From Bacteroidota bacterium (GTDB lineage Bacteria > Bacteroidota > Ignavibacteria > Kryptoniales > JAKASW01): DNA of 64,000 nucleotides. Positions within the stretch are counted from its first letter, which is position 1; each line of letters starts with the position of its first letter. The stretch is taken from NCBI GenBank assembly GCA_023480735.1, contig JAMCXB010000016.1, forward strand, positions 1 to 64,000, in the 5' to 3' direction. A model generated the notes under the pieces. The model was not told the origin of the DNA, made no database searches, and saw nothing but the letters and a program-made list of their open reading frames with translations. The translations under genes were made by a program, and so were the position numbers. Positions 44,607-53,278 of this stretch are shown one piece after another.

Positions 44607-45650
44607 TTAGAAACTGAAGTAATACGTGACTCTGTAAAGTACATCCGGCTTGGAATCGGCCACGCCGTAGGACGTGTATTCCACGTTCGGCATGAAGTGA
44701 ACGTTGTTTCTGACGGCGAAATCGAGCGCGCCAAGGACGAAGCTCTGTGTACTGAACGGATAGGTGGTGTTCTTCAAAGCAGCATCCGTCGCGCCGACGT
44801 AATAGTCGTATCTGCCGACCAGGTGGATGTCTTTGGCGAGAGCAACCCAGCCGTTGAAGCTGATGCCGTTCCTGCTGAGCGTCGAGCCGTCCGGCTCGCC
44901 GTTCTTGACTGAGTTCACGAATCCCTGCGCGCCGAGGCTGAAATCTTTGTTGGTGTAGTTCACGATGACGTCGCCGGTCGTGATGTCCTGCTGCTTCGGC
45001 GCTCCGGAATATTGGCCGTCCAGAAGTATCGTGAATCCTTTAACCGGCACAAACTGCAGGAAAAGGTAACCGGTCTTGTACCTGTAAGCAAGATTCACGT
45101 TGGTTCCCAGGCCGTTCGCGTTGGAAGGGTAAAGGCCGCCGCTGTTGCCGCTGTTGTTCCCCACGAGAAGCCCTGCGGAAAACTGATCTGAAAATCTCTC
45201 TGTCAGCGAAACGCCGAGGTCTCTCGAAGCGCTGATGCCGTGCAGGTCCTGAATCGTCTTTTCAAGCGGGCGATATCCGAAGATTCCCTCCGCCATGTTG
45301 ATATTCCATGTGCCCTGCAGACCGATCACGAGGTCGCTGTTCCCGAGAGGATTCTTCCAGTCGATGAAAGCATCTTTAACCCACGTGGAAAGCTTCCCGT
45401 TTCCGAGATTCGAGCCCGTAGGATCCGACTCGAGGCGGAATCTTGCCCAGAAGCCGTCGGCAATTGTGTAGTCGGCAGTCAGGTATATCCTTCTGTAATC
45501 TATCGCCTGCATGTCCTTCTGACTCTGATCGTGATTCTGCGCTACGTAGTAGTAGTCACCGAACATCAGACCTGAGAATTTGGGCAGATTCTGCCCGAAC
45601 GAGGCCCCCTCAAACAGCAGAAGAGCCGCGAGAACGTAAATGGGTCGCAT
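44607..45650 (-). CDS. outer-membrane porin, phosphate-selective (OprP/O) type
   Basis: This is a 347-residue beta-barrel protein. A signal peptide (about 1-19) is followed by alternating amphipathic strands, and the protein ends in Phe (VTYYFSF), the usual barrel-assembly signal. The region AIDYRRIYLTADYTIADGFWARFRLE and FIDWKNPLGNSDLVIGLQGT resemble phosphate-selective porins. The gene sits in front of pstS copy 2 and behind a strong PHO-box-like repeat, which supports phosphate uptake across the outer membrane. A general porin remains possible. Confidence 0.82.
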   Translation of the reverse strand: MRPIYVLAALLLFEGASFGQNLPKFSGLMFGDYYYVAQNHDQSQKDMQAIDYRRIYLTADYTIADGFWARFRLESDPTGSNLGNGKLSTWVKDAFIDWKNPLGNSDLVIGLQGTWNINMAEGIFGYRPLEKTIQDLHGISASRDLGVSLTERFSDQFSAGLLVGNNSGNSGGLYPSNANGLGTNVNLAYRYKTGYLFLQFVPVKGFTILLDGQYSGAPKQQDITTGDVIVNYTNKDFSLGAQGFVNSVKNGEPDGSTLSRNGISFNGWVALAKDIHLVGRYDYYVGATDAALKNTTYPFSTQSFVLGALDFAVRNNVHFMPNVEYTSYGVADSKPDVLYRVTYYFSF

Positions 45651-45687
45651 ATATCCTCTCCACTCCTTTTTGCATTAAAAATACTCG

Positions 45688-45731
45688 TGTGGTGTAACCT
45701 GACTATTAAAGGAGTGTTAAGGATTTGTGAA
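45688..45731 (-). promoter_or_regulatory. four-unit PHO-box-like repeat upstream of the porin gene
   Basis: On the minus strand TTCACA, TTAACA, TTAATA and GTTACA follow each other with an exact 11-base period (5-base spacers), ending 38 bases before the ATG. This is the layout of PhoB/PhoP sites. The first two units match those before pstS copy 1. Confidence 0.65.
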
Positions 45732-45923
45732 CCGGTTTTGAGGGGACTCGTCTTCGGGAGGGTCGCCGGCGCTCGGCCCGCTTTCCGGGCCGGAGCAGGA
45801 AGGCTGACCACGGATGAAGTCAGCCTCCCGAAAAGGGCAGGAATTGACCGGACGCCTCCAGCCGTGGCGAGTAGGATTGCCGAATCGGACTGACTTCTCC
45901 TCCGATCCGGAATTTCGTGCCGT

Positions 45924-47285
45924 TTATATCTTGCTTACCGAGTCGAAGAACTTTGAAAAGGTCTTCACGCCGACGGTAAACTGGCCGAAGTCGAAATTCT
46001 CATTCGGCGCGTGGTAGCCGTGTTCCGGGAGGCTGAGTCCGATGAAGACGATCGGCGACTTCAGAATTTGTCTCATCGAAAGGACCGCACCTATCGAGCC
46101 GCCTTCCCGAATGAACGACGGCTTTCTGCCGAACGCGAACTGAAGCGCGTCGGAGGCAGCGTCCGCAAACCGGCCTGAAAACTCTCCCAGGAACGGGCCG
46201 AGCGAGCTCGCGGGAGCAATCTTCACATCGGGATTCAGCTTCTTCACGTAAGCGACGAGGAGCCTGACGATCTTTTCGGGCTTCTGATTGGGAACGAGCC
46301 TCATGCTGATCTTCGCTTCAGCACGCGGCGGGACGACTGTCTTTACGCCGGGTCCGGTGTATCCTCCCACAATTCCGTGTACTTCAAGCGTCGGCATCGC
46401 CCAGATTCTCTTCACGACCTCCGACAGGTCCTTGGTCCGCATTTTCTTGAGTCCGTGTATCTGCGCGAACTTAGTCACGCTGAATCCGCTGGACATGAAG
46501 TTCTCCAGCTCTTTCTTTGTCAACGGGACGACGTTGTCGTAAAAGCCGGGTATCTTAACCTTCCCGGTTTTCGCGTCGTAGAGCTGCGAAATCACCTGCG
46601 CGAGTTCACCGATCGGATTCCTCGCAGCACCGCCAGTCACTCCGGAATGCGCGTCGTTCGTTCCGGTTTCAAGGTGGAGTGTGACGCCCTGCAGGCCCCT
46701 GAGACCGTAAGTGATGGCCGGTTTCGTCCTGTCGAGCCAGAGTGTGTCTGAAATAACGATGACGTCCGACTTCAGCTCTTTTTTCTTCTTCTGGATCAGC
46801 GTCTCGAAGTGGGGGCTCCCTATCTCTTCTTCGAATTCCCAGATGAAGTTGATATTTACCGGAATATCGTTCTTCCTCGCGTAGCGGGCGGCGAAAAGCG
46901 CAGTCATGGCCGGACCCTTGTCGTCCGTCGTGCCGCGGCCGTAGTATGTATTCTTCTGTGCCTGGAATTTGAATGGCTCCCTCGTCCATTCCGGTTCGTT
47001 TGCGGGTTGGACGTCGAGGTGGTTGTAAATCGATATCGTGGGGCTTGAAGCGGAATGGTGAAACTTCGCGATAACGCCGCGGTTGCCGCCGGTTTCCACT
47101 ATCTCTGCCTTCCCGCCCATCGACTCGACGAGCTGCTTCGCCTTCCTGGCTCCGCGAAGCATGTCGTCCTTGTGGGACGGATCCATCGAGATAGTCGGAA
47201 TCTCAACGATTTCTTTCAGGACCTTCTCGAACTCTTTGCGTGAAGACTGGATGTAGCCTTGTAGATTTGACAGTCCATCGTTCAT
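45924..47285 (-). CDS. M20 family metallo-dipeptidase
   Basis: This is a di-zinc peptidase of the CNDP/PepV-like group, 453 residues. Metal ligands are visible: His in YNHLDVQPA, the bridging Asp in GRGTTDDKGP, the Glu-Glu pair in WEFEEEIGSPHFE, and the late His in LPEHGYHAPNENFDF. The dimerisation domain lies in between. Such enzymes hydrolyse dipeptides or related amides in the cytoplasm, and no signal peptide is present. Substrate is not predictable. The gene is monocistronic. Stem-rich sequence downstream (45775-45825) has no T-run. Confidence 0.9.
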   Translation of the reverse strand: MNDGLSNLQGYIQSSRKEFEKVLKEIVEIPTISMDPSHKDDMLRGARKAKQLVESMGGKAEIVETGGNRGVIAKFHHSASSPTISIYNHLDVQPANEPEWTREPFKFQAQKNTYYGRGTTDDKGPAMTALFAARYARKNDIPVNINFIWEFEEEIGSPHFETLIQKKKKELKSDVIVISDTLWLDRTKPAITYGLRGLQGVTLHLETGTNDAHSGVTGGAARNPIGELAQVISQLYDAKTGKVKIPGFYDNVVPLTKKELENFMSSGFSVTKFAQIHGLKKMRTKDLSEVVKRIWAMPTLEVHGIVGGYTGPGVKTVVPPRAEAKISMRLVPNQKPEKIVRLLVAYVKKLNPDVKIAPASSLGPFLGEFSGRFADAASDALQFAFGRKPSFIREGGSIGAVLSMRQILKSPIVFIGLSLPEHGYHAPNENFDFGQFTVGVKTFSKFFDSVSKI

Positions 47286-47445
47286 CGTGCTTCTCCTCGT
47301 TTGGTTCGTGCGTTACTCTTAATTGGAAAATAAGGAGACGGAAAGAATCGATTCTAAATTAATGTTGCAGGACGCGGGGAACATCCGGATAATCTGACGC
47401 CCGAGGATCAGAGCGGCGGTTCATCCCCGCCCACAGGGGTTTTCC

Positions 47446-50241
47446 CTAACGGAGCAGTCCGGTGACTATTGCTTCCACGTCCTTCGGGTGCACAGATACC
47501 GCCCACCCCCATCTTCCAAATCCGCCATGTGCATTCACCGCAATCACCCACTCGTTCAGGAACTCTCTTTTCGTTTTATCCTTCTGGGTGTCCTGACCTT
47601 TCGTCTCGAGGACGAGAAAAGAGCCGTCCGCAAGTTTGATAATGAAATCTGGACGGTACTTATGCACTACTCCCTCGAACACATAGGAAATCTCGAATCC
47701 GAGGTGATCATTCTTGACCCAGGCGGCCACGTTTGGGTTGCGATCCAGCTCGAAGGCCTCAGAAGCTTCCCAGCGGCTATCAAAGACCGTAAAATTGATA
47801 TGAGATTTCCGCCCTGTTTCATTCGGCTTGCCGGTATACCAAGTCCGCACATCTCCCGTTGATCGGATAGGAAAGTCCGCATCGAATACAGCCTCAATCG
47901 CCTCTGTGTTTTCAAACCTGATTTGTTCCCAGATGTGCTGCACAACCTTCTTCATGTTCAGAGTGAGAACAATTCTCCTGCGCAGATCATCCTGGTTAAA
48001 TAGGGGCGGAATAATCTGCACTCTGTCTGATCGTATGAACGATTCAACAATTCTAATAACCTGTCCGAGCAAGTATTCCTTCGAACCTTTCCACGTCGGG
48101 TTCATTTGGTCGTAGACTTCCGCGGCTGCCTCGAAGATTATCCGTTGAGTCCTGAATTTCCTCCCCAATTCTTCGAGCGAGATTGTCTCGATCTTTGACA
48201 CATCCGGCTTTCCCTCAACGATTGGAGCCAGCTCTGCAAGCGTGGTTGTTTGATATGCGTCAATATCCAAAACCGGAACGTTTGCGATTTCTATTGTCAG
48301 GGTCGGGGAATAGATATGATCGATTCTGATGATATTAGGCCAGCTTATTTCAAACTGCTTCTTCTTCGGATCAGGCTCGATCTGAGTCTTCGGCGACGGC
48401 GTCTTCGGAATGAGTTCACCTGTGTCTTCATGCGGCAGGAAAGTGAACGGGACCCCGAAGATATTCACATACTCGGGTTCGAATAGTCCATCATCCGCGA
48501 CATCATAGGATGTTCTTCTCAAACCACGTCCGACAACCTGTTCGCACAGCAATTGACTGGTGAACGCCCTGAGACCCATTATATGCGTGACCGTCTTGGC
48601 ATCCCAACCTTCGGAAAGCATCCCCACTGAAATCACACTCTTGACTTGCTCCCCCGGTCTTCCAACCTGACCAACGGTATCCACCTTCTGTCTTAGCTGT
48701 TCCGCCTGTTCCTTCCTCGAATATTTCTTGACTGGCTCTTCCTCGTTTTCGTCTCCATCGGTCTCTGCTCCAACACCCGTGACAGCTTTTTCTTGCGATT
48801 CTGCCATATCAAGGACTTTCGAGTCTATGTGCAACGTATGCTCGGGGTCACACAATTCATCTATCCTGATCTTCTTGTGGTCGAACGCATACTTTACTCT
48901 CGCGGCAGTCTCCGTGCGGTTCGCTACCGTTATCATAACCGGCGGGGTTGGCGTTCCTGCTTTATCCCAATCCTCGGCGGTCTTGAGCCAGTCCTTGCCA
49001 AGGAGATAATATCCATTGGTGACAAGGTCGGGTAACGGGTCCTGTTCTTCAGCCTTGCGGTTAATATCTTCCTTCACCTCGGAATCGTTGTAGATATGAT
49101 ACAGCCGGGATTTGTAGTCCTTCCCCAGTTTTCCATCATCGCGAACGACGACGCGGGGAGTCTTAACAAGACCGGACTCGATGGCATCGTTTAGGCCAAA
49201 GTCGCTGACGATCCAATTGAAGAGAGCCTCTTCCGAACTCCGTTTGCCGGATGGCGCGAATGGTGTAGCAGAGAAATCGAAGGAATTAAGTATTCCGCGT
49301 GCCTTGTTTATCCGATCAAGGCCACCTATCCATTTGGTAGCTTCATCGATGTCTTCCTTCTTCAAGCCTTTGACTTTTGATTCGGCAGGTACTCTCCATG
49401 CATGGTGAGCTTCATCGTTAATGACCACGATATTCTGCGCCGCTGACATCTCACCAAGCACTTCGCGCACGTAGGCCTCGTCGCTCTTAGCCCCTCTTTT
49501 ATCAACGGTCTTCTTCTTCGCCAGCCTCTCATCCGTGTCCCAGTTCAAGGCATGCCAGTTGCAAACCAGGATTTTCCCAAGTCGCATCTTCTCACGCAAG
49601 CCTGAAGGAACGAGACCAAACTCATCATAGTAGTTTCCTTCAGCGGTGGGAATCAGCACCTGGAGTCGGCTCTTTACAGTGAGCCCGGGGGCGACGACGA
49701 ATATGTTCTTTGAAAAGCGAGGGTCTTGCGGATAAGTAACCTTGTTGAGTATCTGCCAGGCCGCAAGCATCGCCATCACGGTTGTCTTGCCTGAACCGGT
49801 CGCCATCTTTGAGCACAGTCGTCTGAAATTGCCGCCGTCAGACGGAATATCGATACCCGTCTTCTCAGAATCGCTTGCCTCAACCAGCCAGATCAAAGTC
49901 TCAATGGCTTCCAGTTGGCAGAAGAACAATCTGTTTGTTCTCTCTTCCCGGTTGTTCCAATGGTCGAGGAGTCTTCTGGTAATTCCAGTCACGCCAGCAT
50001 ACGGATTAGTCGAGTCCTCACGCCATGTTTTGACCCTTGGACGTATTTTGTTTACAAGAGGGATCTCGACGAATACTCCCGGATCATCGAAGGCCCGCGA
50101 GCTTTCGGAAGCGATTACATATCCAGCCGGTCTCCGTCCTTCCTTCTTTGCGAAAGTTCGAGTTTTGGAGTCATAGCTCCAATACTCCTTTGGCTCTTCA
50201 TAAGGAGAATTGATTATGAGTTTGTCAATTGTATTGGGCAT
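47446..50241 (-). CDS. type III-like restriction subunit, BPTD_3080-like helicase-nuclease
   Basis: This is a 931-residue superfamily 2 helicase with a nuclease, the restriction subunit expected to pair with the methyltransferase upstream. Walker A MATGSGKTT lies at 146-154 and the DEAH motif INDEAHHAW near 275. Later helicase motifs are SVGMLSEGWDAKTVTHIMG and CEQVVGRGLRRTSYD. The C-terminal 100 residues carry a PD-(D/E)XK nuclease: VHKYRPDFIIKL, then LVLETKG. In type III systems such subunits translocate or slide and cut. Here the R gene is separated from the M gene by three other genes. It probably has its own promoter, next to a shared palindrome at 50306-50323. Confidence 0.88.
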   Translation of the reverse strand: MPNTIDKLIINSPYEEPKEYWSYDSKTRTFAKKEGRRPAGYVIASESSRAFDDPGVFVEIPLVNKIRPRVKTWREDSTNPYAGVTGITRRLLDHWNNREERTNRLFFCQLEAIETLIWLVEASDSEKTGIDIPSDGGNFRRLCSKMATGSGKTTVMAMLAAWQILNKVTYPQDPRFSKNIFVVAPGLTVKSRLQVLIPTAEGNYYDEFGLVPSGLREKMRLGKILVCNWHALNWDTDERLAKKKTVDKRGAKSDEAYVREVLGEMSAAQNIVVINDEAHHAWRVPAESKVKGLKKEDIDEATKWIGGLDRINKARGILNSFDFSATPFAPSGKRSSEEALFNWIVSDFGLNDAIESGLVKTPRVVVRDDGKLGKDYKSRLYHIYNDSEVKEDINRKAEEQDPLPDLVTNGYYLLGKDWLKTAEDWDKAGTPTPPVMITVANRTETAARVKYAFDHKKIRIDELCDPEHTLHIDSKVLDMAESQEKAVTGVGAETDGDENEEEPVKKYSRKEQAEQLRQKVDTVGQVGRPGEQVKSVISVGMLSEGWDAKTVTHIMGLRAFTSQLLCEQVVGRGLRRTSYDVADDGLFEPEYVNIFGVPFTFLPHEDTGELIPKTPSPKTQIEPDPKKKQFEISWPNIIRIDHIYSPTLTIEIANVPVLDIDAYQTTTLAELAPIVEGKPDVSKIETISLEELGRKFRTQRIIFEAAAEVYDQMNPTWKGSKEYLLGQVIRIVESFIRSDRVQIIPPLFNQDDLRRRIVLTLNMKKVVQHIWEQIRFENTEAIEAVFDADFPIRSTGDVRTWYTGKPNETGRKSHINFTVFDSRWEASEAFELDRNPNVAAWVKNDHLGFEISYVFEGVVHKYRPDFIIKLADGSFLVLETKGQDTQKDKTKREFLNEWVIAVNAHGGFGRWGWAVSVHPKDVEAIVTGLLR

Positions 50242-50300
50242 TTTCTGAATCCACTACCGATCAATCTGCGTTTTTGAGACATTTTAATGCGATTTCCACC

Positions 50301-50329
50301 TTGACATATACGGAACCGTATATTATATA
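50301..50329 (+). promoter_or_regulatory. near-consensus promoter with an operator palindrome in its spacer
   Basis: TTGACA (50301-50306) and TATATA (50324-50329) are 17 bases apart. The spacer holds the perfect inverted repeat ATATACGG-AA-CCGTATAT (50306-50323). On the other strand TATAAT overlaps at 50327-50322, pointing at the restriction gene, so one repressor could control both directions. No regulator gene with an HTH is adjacent. Confidence 0.65.
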
Positions 50330-50359
50330 TTCATTGTTAGTTTAGTTACGCTAACGGAA

Positions 50360-50371
50360 CACTGTACAGTG
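50360..50371. promoter_or_regulatory. 12-bp perfect palindrome
   Basis: CACTGTACAGTG is self-complementary and lies between the promoter and the hairpin cluster. It is preceded by the imperfect palindrome GTTACGCTAAC at 50345-50355. Confidence 0.4.
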
Positions 50372-50402
50372 ACATTGCTGCAAAAGATTTTGGCAAGTAA
50401 AT

Positions 50403-50521
50403 CCCTGTGTGTGGGGCTCCGAGCCGATCATTATCACATCGTGTGATATCGGCTTCCCGAACTTCCTGTTCGGGAAATGGTTCCTCGTCCAAAGATCCCT
50501 TTGGACAAATAGCACACAGGG
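50403..50521 (+). ncRNA. candidate structured RNA: three hairpins inside a closing stem
   Basis: CCCTGTGTG (50403-50411) pairs perfectly with CACACAGGG (50513-50521). Enclosed are three hairpins. The first is AGCCGAT/ATCGGCT around a 7-bp inner stem with a TCG loop (50422-50454). The second is a 9-bp stem TTCCCGAAC/GTTCGGGAA (50454-50476). The third is an 8-bp stem GTCCAAAG/CTTTGGAC (50487-50506). TTTTG follows the closing stem. It lies about 70 bases downstream of a strong promoter. It could be a free RNA, a leader for the next gene, or a DNA-level structure. No known family was recognised. Confidence 0.4.
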
Positions 50522-50601
50522 TTTTGTCATGTTTGGGGAAACAACGGACTTTCTGCATCTGTTGAAGATGATTGACATCAGACTTATTTTCCAACGTGAA
50601 C

Positions 50602-51183
50602 ATGGGAGCAAGGTTGCCGAAAAGAAAAGTCACAATTAAGACACTTATCAAATCACATCCTCGCAGAAATTTGCCGTCACATTTGGCGAACAAAAGGACT
50701 GAGACCAACTTCGTGCTTGCCTTTGCTCGATCATTTGTCGAGTTATCACAACATTCCACAATTTTTGCTGCCAGAGAGTTGCCTCTGCAGGGATATGGGA
50801 TAGCGGACTTAGTCTGTTTAGTCGAACCAAGAAGAAAGAAAGATGCTCCACTCCCATCATCGGCCAAAAAGACATCGGTATCTTTCCTTGCCTTTGAGAT
50901 GAAGATGAAGGATTGGCGTGGTGCTTTGGCACAAGCCATCCGATACAGATATTTCGCTAACGCCTCAATTGTGGTTTTGCCATCCAGCGAAGCGGATATA
51001 GCCAAAGCTTATCTCCAGACCTTTAAAATGTTACACATTGGCCTTTGGACTTTCGACAAAAGAGAAAAGACCATATCTGAAATATACACTCCTCCCCGTC
51101 GTAGACCGATCAGCATAGCAGCGAACAGAAAAGCGTTGAGCGTCCTGTCCCGCCATGGGATCAGATCTCCGCAACTTTTCTGA
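50602..51183 (+). CDS. stand-alone PD-(D/E)XK nuclease-like protein
   Basis: From the ATG at 50602 the protein has 193 residues. A TTG at 50572 would add ten, and neither has a clear ribosome site. A basic N-terminus leads to a restriction-endonuclease-like core: GYGIADLVCLVEP supplies the Asp, and FLAFEMKMKDWRGALAQAIRYRYF supplies E-x-K and the following helix. ASIVVLPSSEAD is the next strand. No HTH or helicase is attached. The gene runs opposite to all its neighbours, and its end overlaps the end of the TIM-barrel-like gene by 23 bases. It may be an accessory effector or a visitor. Function is unassigned. Confidence 0.7.
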   Translation: MGARLPKRKVTIKTLIKSHPRRNLPSHLANKRTETNFVLAFARSFVELSQHSTIFAARELPLQGYGIADLVCLVEPRRKKDAPLPSSAKKTSVSFLAFEMKMKDWRGALAQAIRYRYFANASIVVLPSSEADIAKAYLQTFKMLHIGLWTFDKREKTISEIYTPPRRRPISIAANRKALSVLSRHGIRSPQLF

Positions 51184-52360
51184 AGAGTTGAATCCCCTCG
51201 AACAATGGATCGAGATGGTCACTGTTTGACTTGACGTCTTGGGCACGGAGCCCCAGAACCTCCAGCCTTGCGTAAGCCGAGTTTGCCTTAGATATCATTT
51301 CATCTGCAAGTTTCAGGTTGTTGCTTATCGTGCTTCCAGCCAAATCAGCCGAGATAACTTTCAAGGCTTCCCATGATTGCAAAACCTCAGTTGCTCTTTC
51401 GGGTTCGCTGCTTTTGCCGGTATAGTACTTATCAGTCTCAAGCTCGTTAAAAATATCGGGAATTGCTTCTGCCCAAGCATTCAATTCTGTAAATCTTATT
51501 CTATTCAGTAGTAATTTGCTAAGATATTTTTGAACAGCTGGCCTGCCTCCGCTTGCACGAGGGGCAAACTGTTCCAATGAAAAGTTGCGCGAGTTGGAAG
51601 CCCATCCTGTGCATCCATAATCAGCCCCGACTGCGCTTAGAAATGGAGAGAATAAGTCAGAGTATCCATTAATTATCTCGAATCCATTAATCTTCAGGCT
51701 GTAATTTAGCAACATCCACGCAGACAGCACGTCGGGGTGGAAGAGATCTGCACGGGCATCAACCGAGGGCAGAGCCACAAGTATGTAGAAGCCATCGGGA
51801 GGATTGTCGAGCGTGGTAAGATCGTTCAGAAACTCCTGGAACTCACTGTGGTCCATAAAAGCACTCATCGAAACGGCGAGTGTGGCATAGACTTTTTTTC
51901 CGCCCGTTTCGAGGCCCTCCGAGATTGGTTTCGCCAATCTCACGAAATTCTTTGCGACCACAGCGTCGCGTGAATCAAATGATCTGCGAATCAAGATATT
52001 CGGCGCGATAATTCCGGAAACGCTCAGCCCCCTCTGAAAATCCATTGTTCGTCTCAACTTGTCGGCAATAGCCCTTTCCGATTCATACCTGCCGATGACG
52101 ACCGATTCGAAGTAGCTGGAGTACTCTTCCAACTTCCCAATGTTAGCATCAGGATCATTAAGAAGTACTCCAGCGTAAAGCTGTGGATCGAAGAGAACAA
52201 CTGCATCATGAAATTCCGCGCGAACGTCGTTGCATCTTTCGATCAACTTATCCGGTTTTATGTCACGTGGGCGAAAAATCACTCCATCGACGTAACCGGC
52301 CTTCAACCCCTCCGAAATCTTCACTGATTCACCAAACCCGTGCTGCGCGAGCATTTTCAT
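51161..52360 (-). CDS. uncharacterised protein, TIM-barrel-like, coupled to the kinase
   Basis: This is a 399-residue soluble protein with alternating strand and helix segments over its first 270 residues (YVDGVIFRP, AVVLFDPQLYAG, GLSVSGIIAPNILI, FYILVALP), as in TIM barrels. A distinctive segment, GCTGWASNSRNFSLEQFAPRA, is followed by YLSKLLLNRI. The last 100 residues are helical. From memory it weakly resembles the phage/beta-protein or sce7725 type of hypothetical protein, which I cannot verify. Its ATG overlaps the kinase stop by 4 bases, so the two are coupled and it may be a kinase substrate or an effector. Confidence 0.65.
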   Translation of the reverse strand: MKMLAQHGFGESVKISEGLKAGYVDGVIFRPRDIKPDKLIERCNDVRAEFHDAVVLFDPQLYAGVLLNDPDANIGKLEEYSSYFESVVIGRYESERAIADKLRRTMDFQRGLSVSGIIAPNILIRRSFDSRDAVVAKNFVRLAKPISEGLETGGKKVYATLAVSMSAFMDHSEFQEFLNDLTTLDNPPDGFYILVALPSVDARADLFHPDVLSAWMLLNYSLKINGFEIINGYSDLFSPFLSAVGADYGCTGWASNSRNFSLEQFAPRASGGRPAVQKYLSKLLLNRIRFTELNAWAEAIPDIFNELETDKYYTGKSSEPERATEVLQSWEALKVISADLAGSTISNNLKLADEMISKANSAYARLEVLGLRAQDVKSNSDHLDPLFEGIQLFRKVAEI

Positions 52361-53262
52361 TGCTTTCCCTCCAATAAGGAAATTAGTCTATCAATGTTAG
52401 ATGGACGTAGTGCTGGCAACTTCTTCAAAAGCAAATCCACAGTCTGACAGAAGTTGTCCTGGAGATCTGGGCGCAGTGTTTTCAGGGGAGCCGGCGTTTG
52501 CGATATGATCCTCGAAAGAGTTTGACCCGGCGCTTCCCCGCCTCTCGCAAATGGCTGTATTGCAGTAGCATACTCATAAGCGGTTAGTCCGATGGTGTAA
52601 AGGTCACTCTTATAATCCAAGGTCGCCCTGAAATTTTGTCGCAACATTTCTGGAGCCAAATAATACAACGACCCCGGGATATTGACTGGGTTAATCGTTA
52701 AGGCCGTTCCCCTTATCGCATACGCTATTCCAAGATCGAGAAGAACAAAGTCCCTTGGACCCGACTCCAACTTAATCACATTCAACGGCTTGATGTCTCG
52801 ATGAACAACTCCTAAAGAAGACCAAAGATCCTTCACTGCGGAAAGTAGGCAAACCATCAACCTCCTTAGTTCTCGTTCGGAAGGGCGGTGGCCACTCTTG
52901 ATCAGCGAGTCCAGGTCAGCTCCATCAAGATACTCTTCACTGTAAGCTATGAAATGGGTCTCTTTAATCACGACTTCTGTGGGAGGTACCTGCCCCAATT
53001 TGACAACAAAAGGCGATGGGCAATTGCCCAGAATCGCGATCTCCCTTTGAACTCTCTTGATGTTTTCGTCCTCAATCTCATTCCGATCCACCTCATCAGC
53101 GCCTTGGCCCTGCGGGATGAACACGAGCTTAAGTGTCTCTTTTACTCCGTTGAGCTTTCCAAAATAAACCGCCTTGAAACCACCTCGCTTGTGAAATGTC
53201 AAATCGATTAAATCCGGGAATGCAGCCCGCACTTCGTTCGCGGGCGGTGCTTCGAAAGTCAT
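52357..53262 (-). CDS. Hanks-type Ser/Thr protein kinase
   Basis: This is a cytoplasmic kinase of 301 residues without a membrane helix or sensor domain. The nucleotide lysine is Lys45 (TLKLVF) and the helix-C glutamate Glu74 (REIAIL). The catalytic loop is HRDIKPLN (His154-Asn161), the magnesium motif is DLG at 176-178 where most kinases have DFG, and YLAPE is at 201-205. All residues needed for phosphotransfer are present. It lies 16 bases after the methyltransferase gene and overlaps the next gene. Kinases are known in phage defence (for example Stk2 and BREX PglW), so a signalling role in this locus is plausible but inferred. Confidence 0.9.
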   Translation of the reverse strand: MTFEAPPANEVRAAFPDLIDLTFHKRGGFKAVYFGKLNGVKETLKLVFIPQGQGADEVDRNEIEDENIKRVQREIAILGNCPSPFVVKLGQVPPTEVVIKETHFIAYSEEYLDGADLDSLIKSGHRPSERELRRLMVCLLSAVKDLWSSLGVVHRDIKPLNVIKLESGPRDFVLLDLGIAYAIRGTALTINPVNIPGSLYYLAPEMLRQNFRATLDYKSDLYTIGLTAYEYATAIQPFARGGEAPGQTLSRIISQTPAPLKTLRPDLQDNFCQTVDLLLKKLPALRPSNIDRLISLLEGKQ

Positions 53263-53278
53263 TTATTCCTTCCTGATT

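Noticed and set aside
45775-45825. Terminator downstream of the M20 peptidase
   Set aside because: Two good stems (GGCCCG/CGGGCC and GGCTGAC/GTCAGCC) exist, but neither is followed by a T-run in the minus direction.
50403-50521. tRNA or known riboswitch
   Set aside because: Stem lengths and loops do not fit a tRNA cloverleaf, there is no CCA or T-loop signature, and no riboswitch core was recognised.
50409-50639. 76-codon frame running through the hairpin cluster
   Set aside because: Its sequence is dictated by the palindromes, and no ribosome site or domain supports it.
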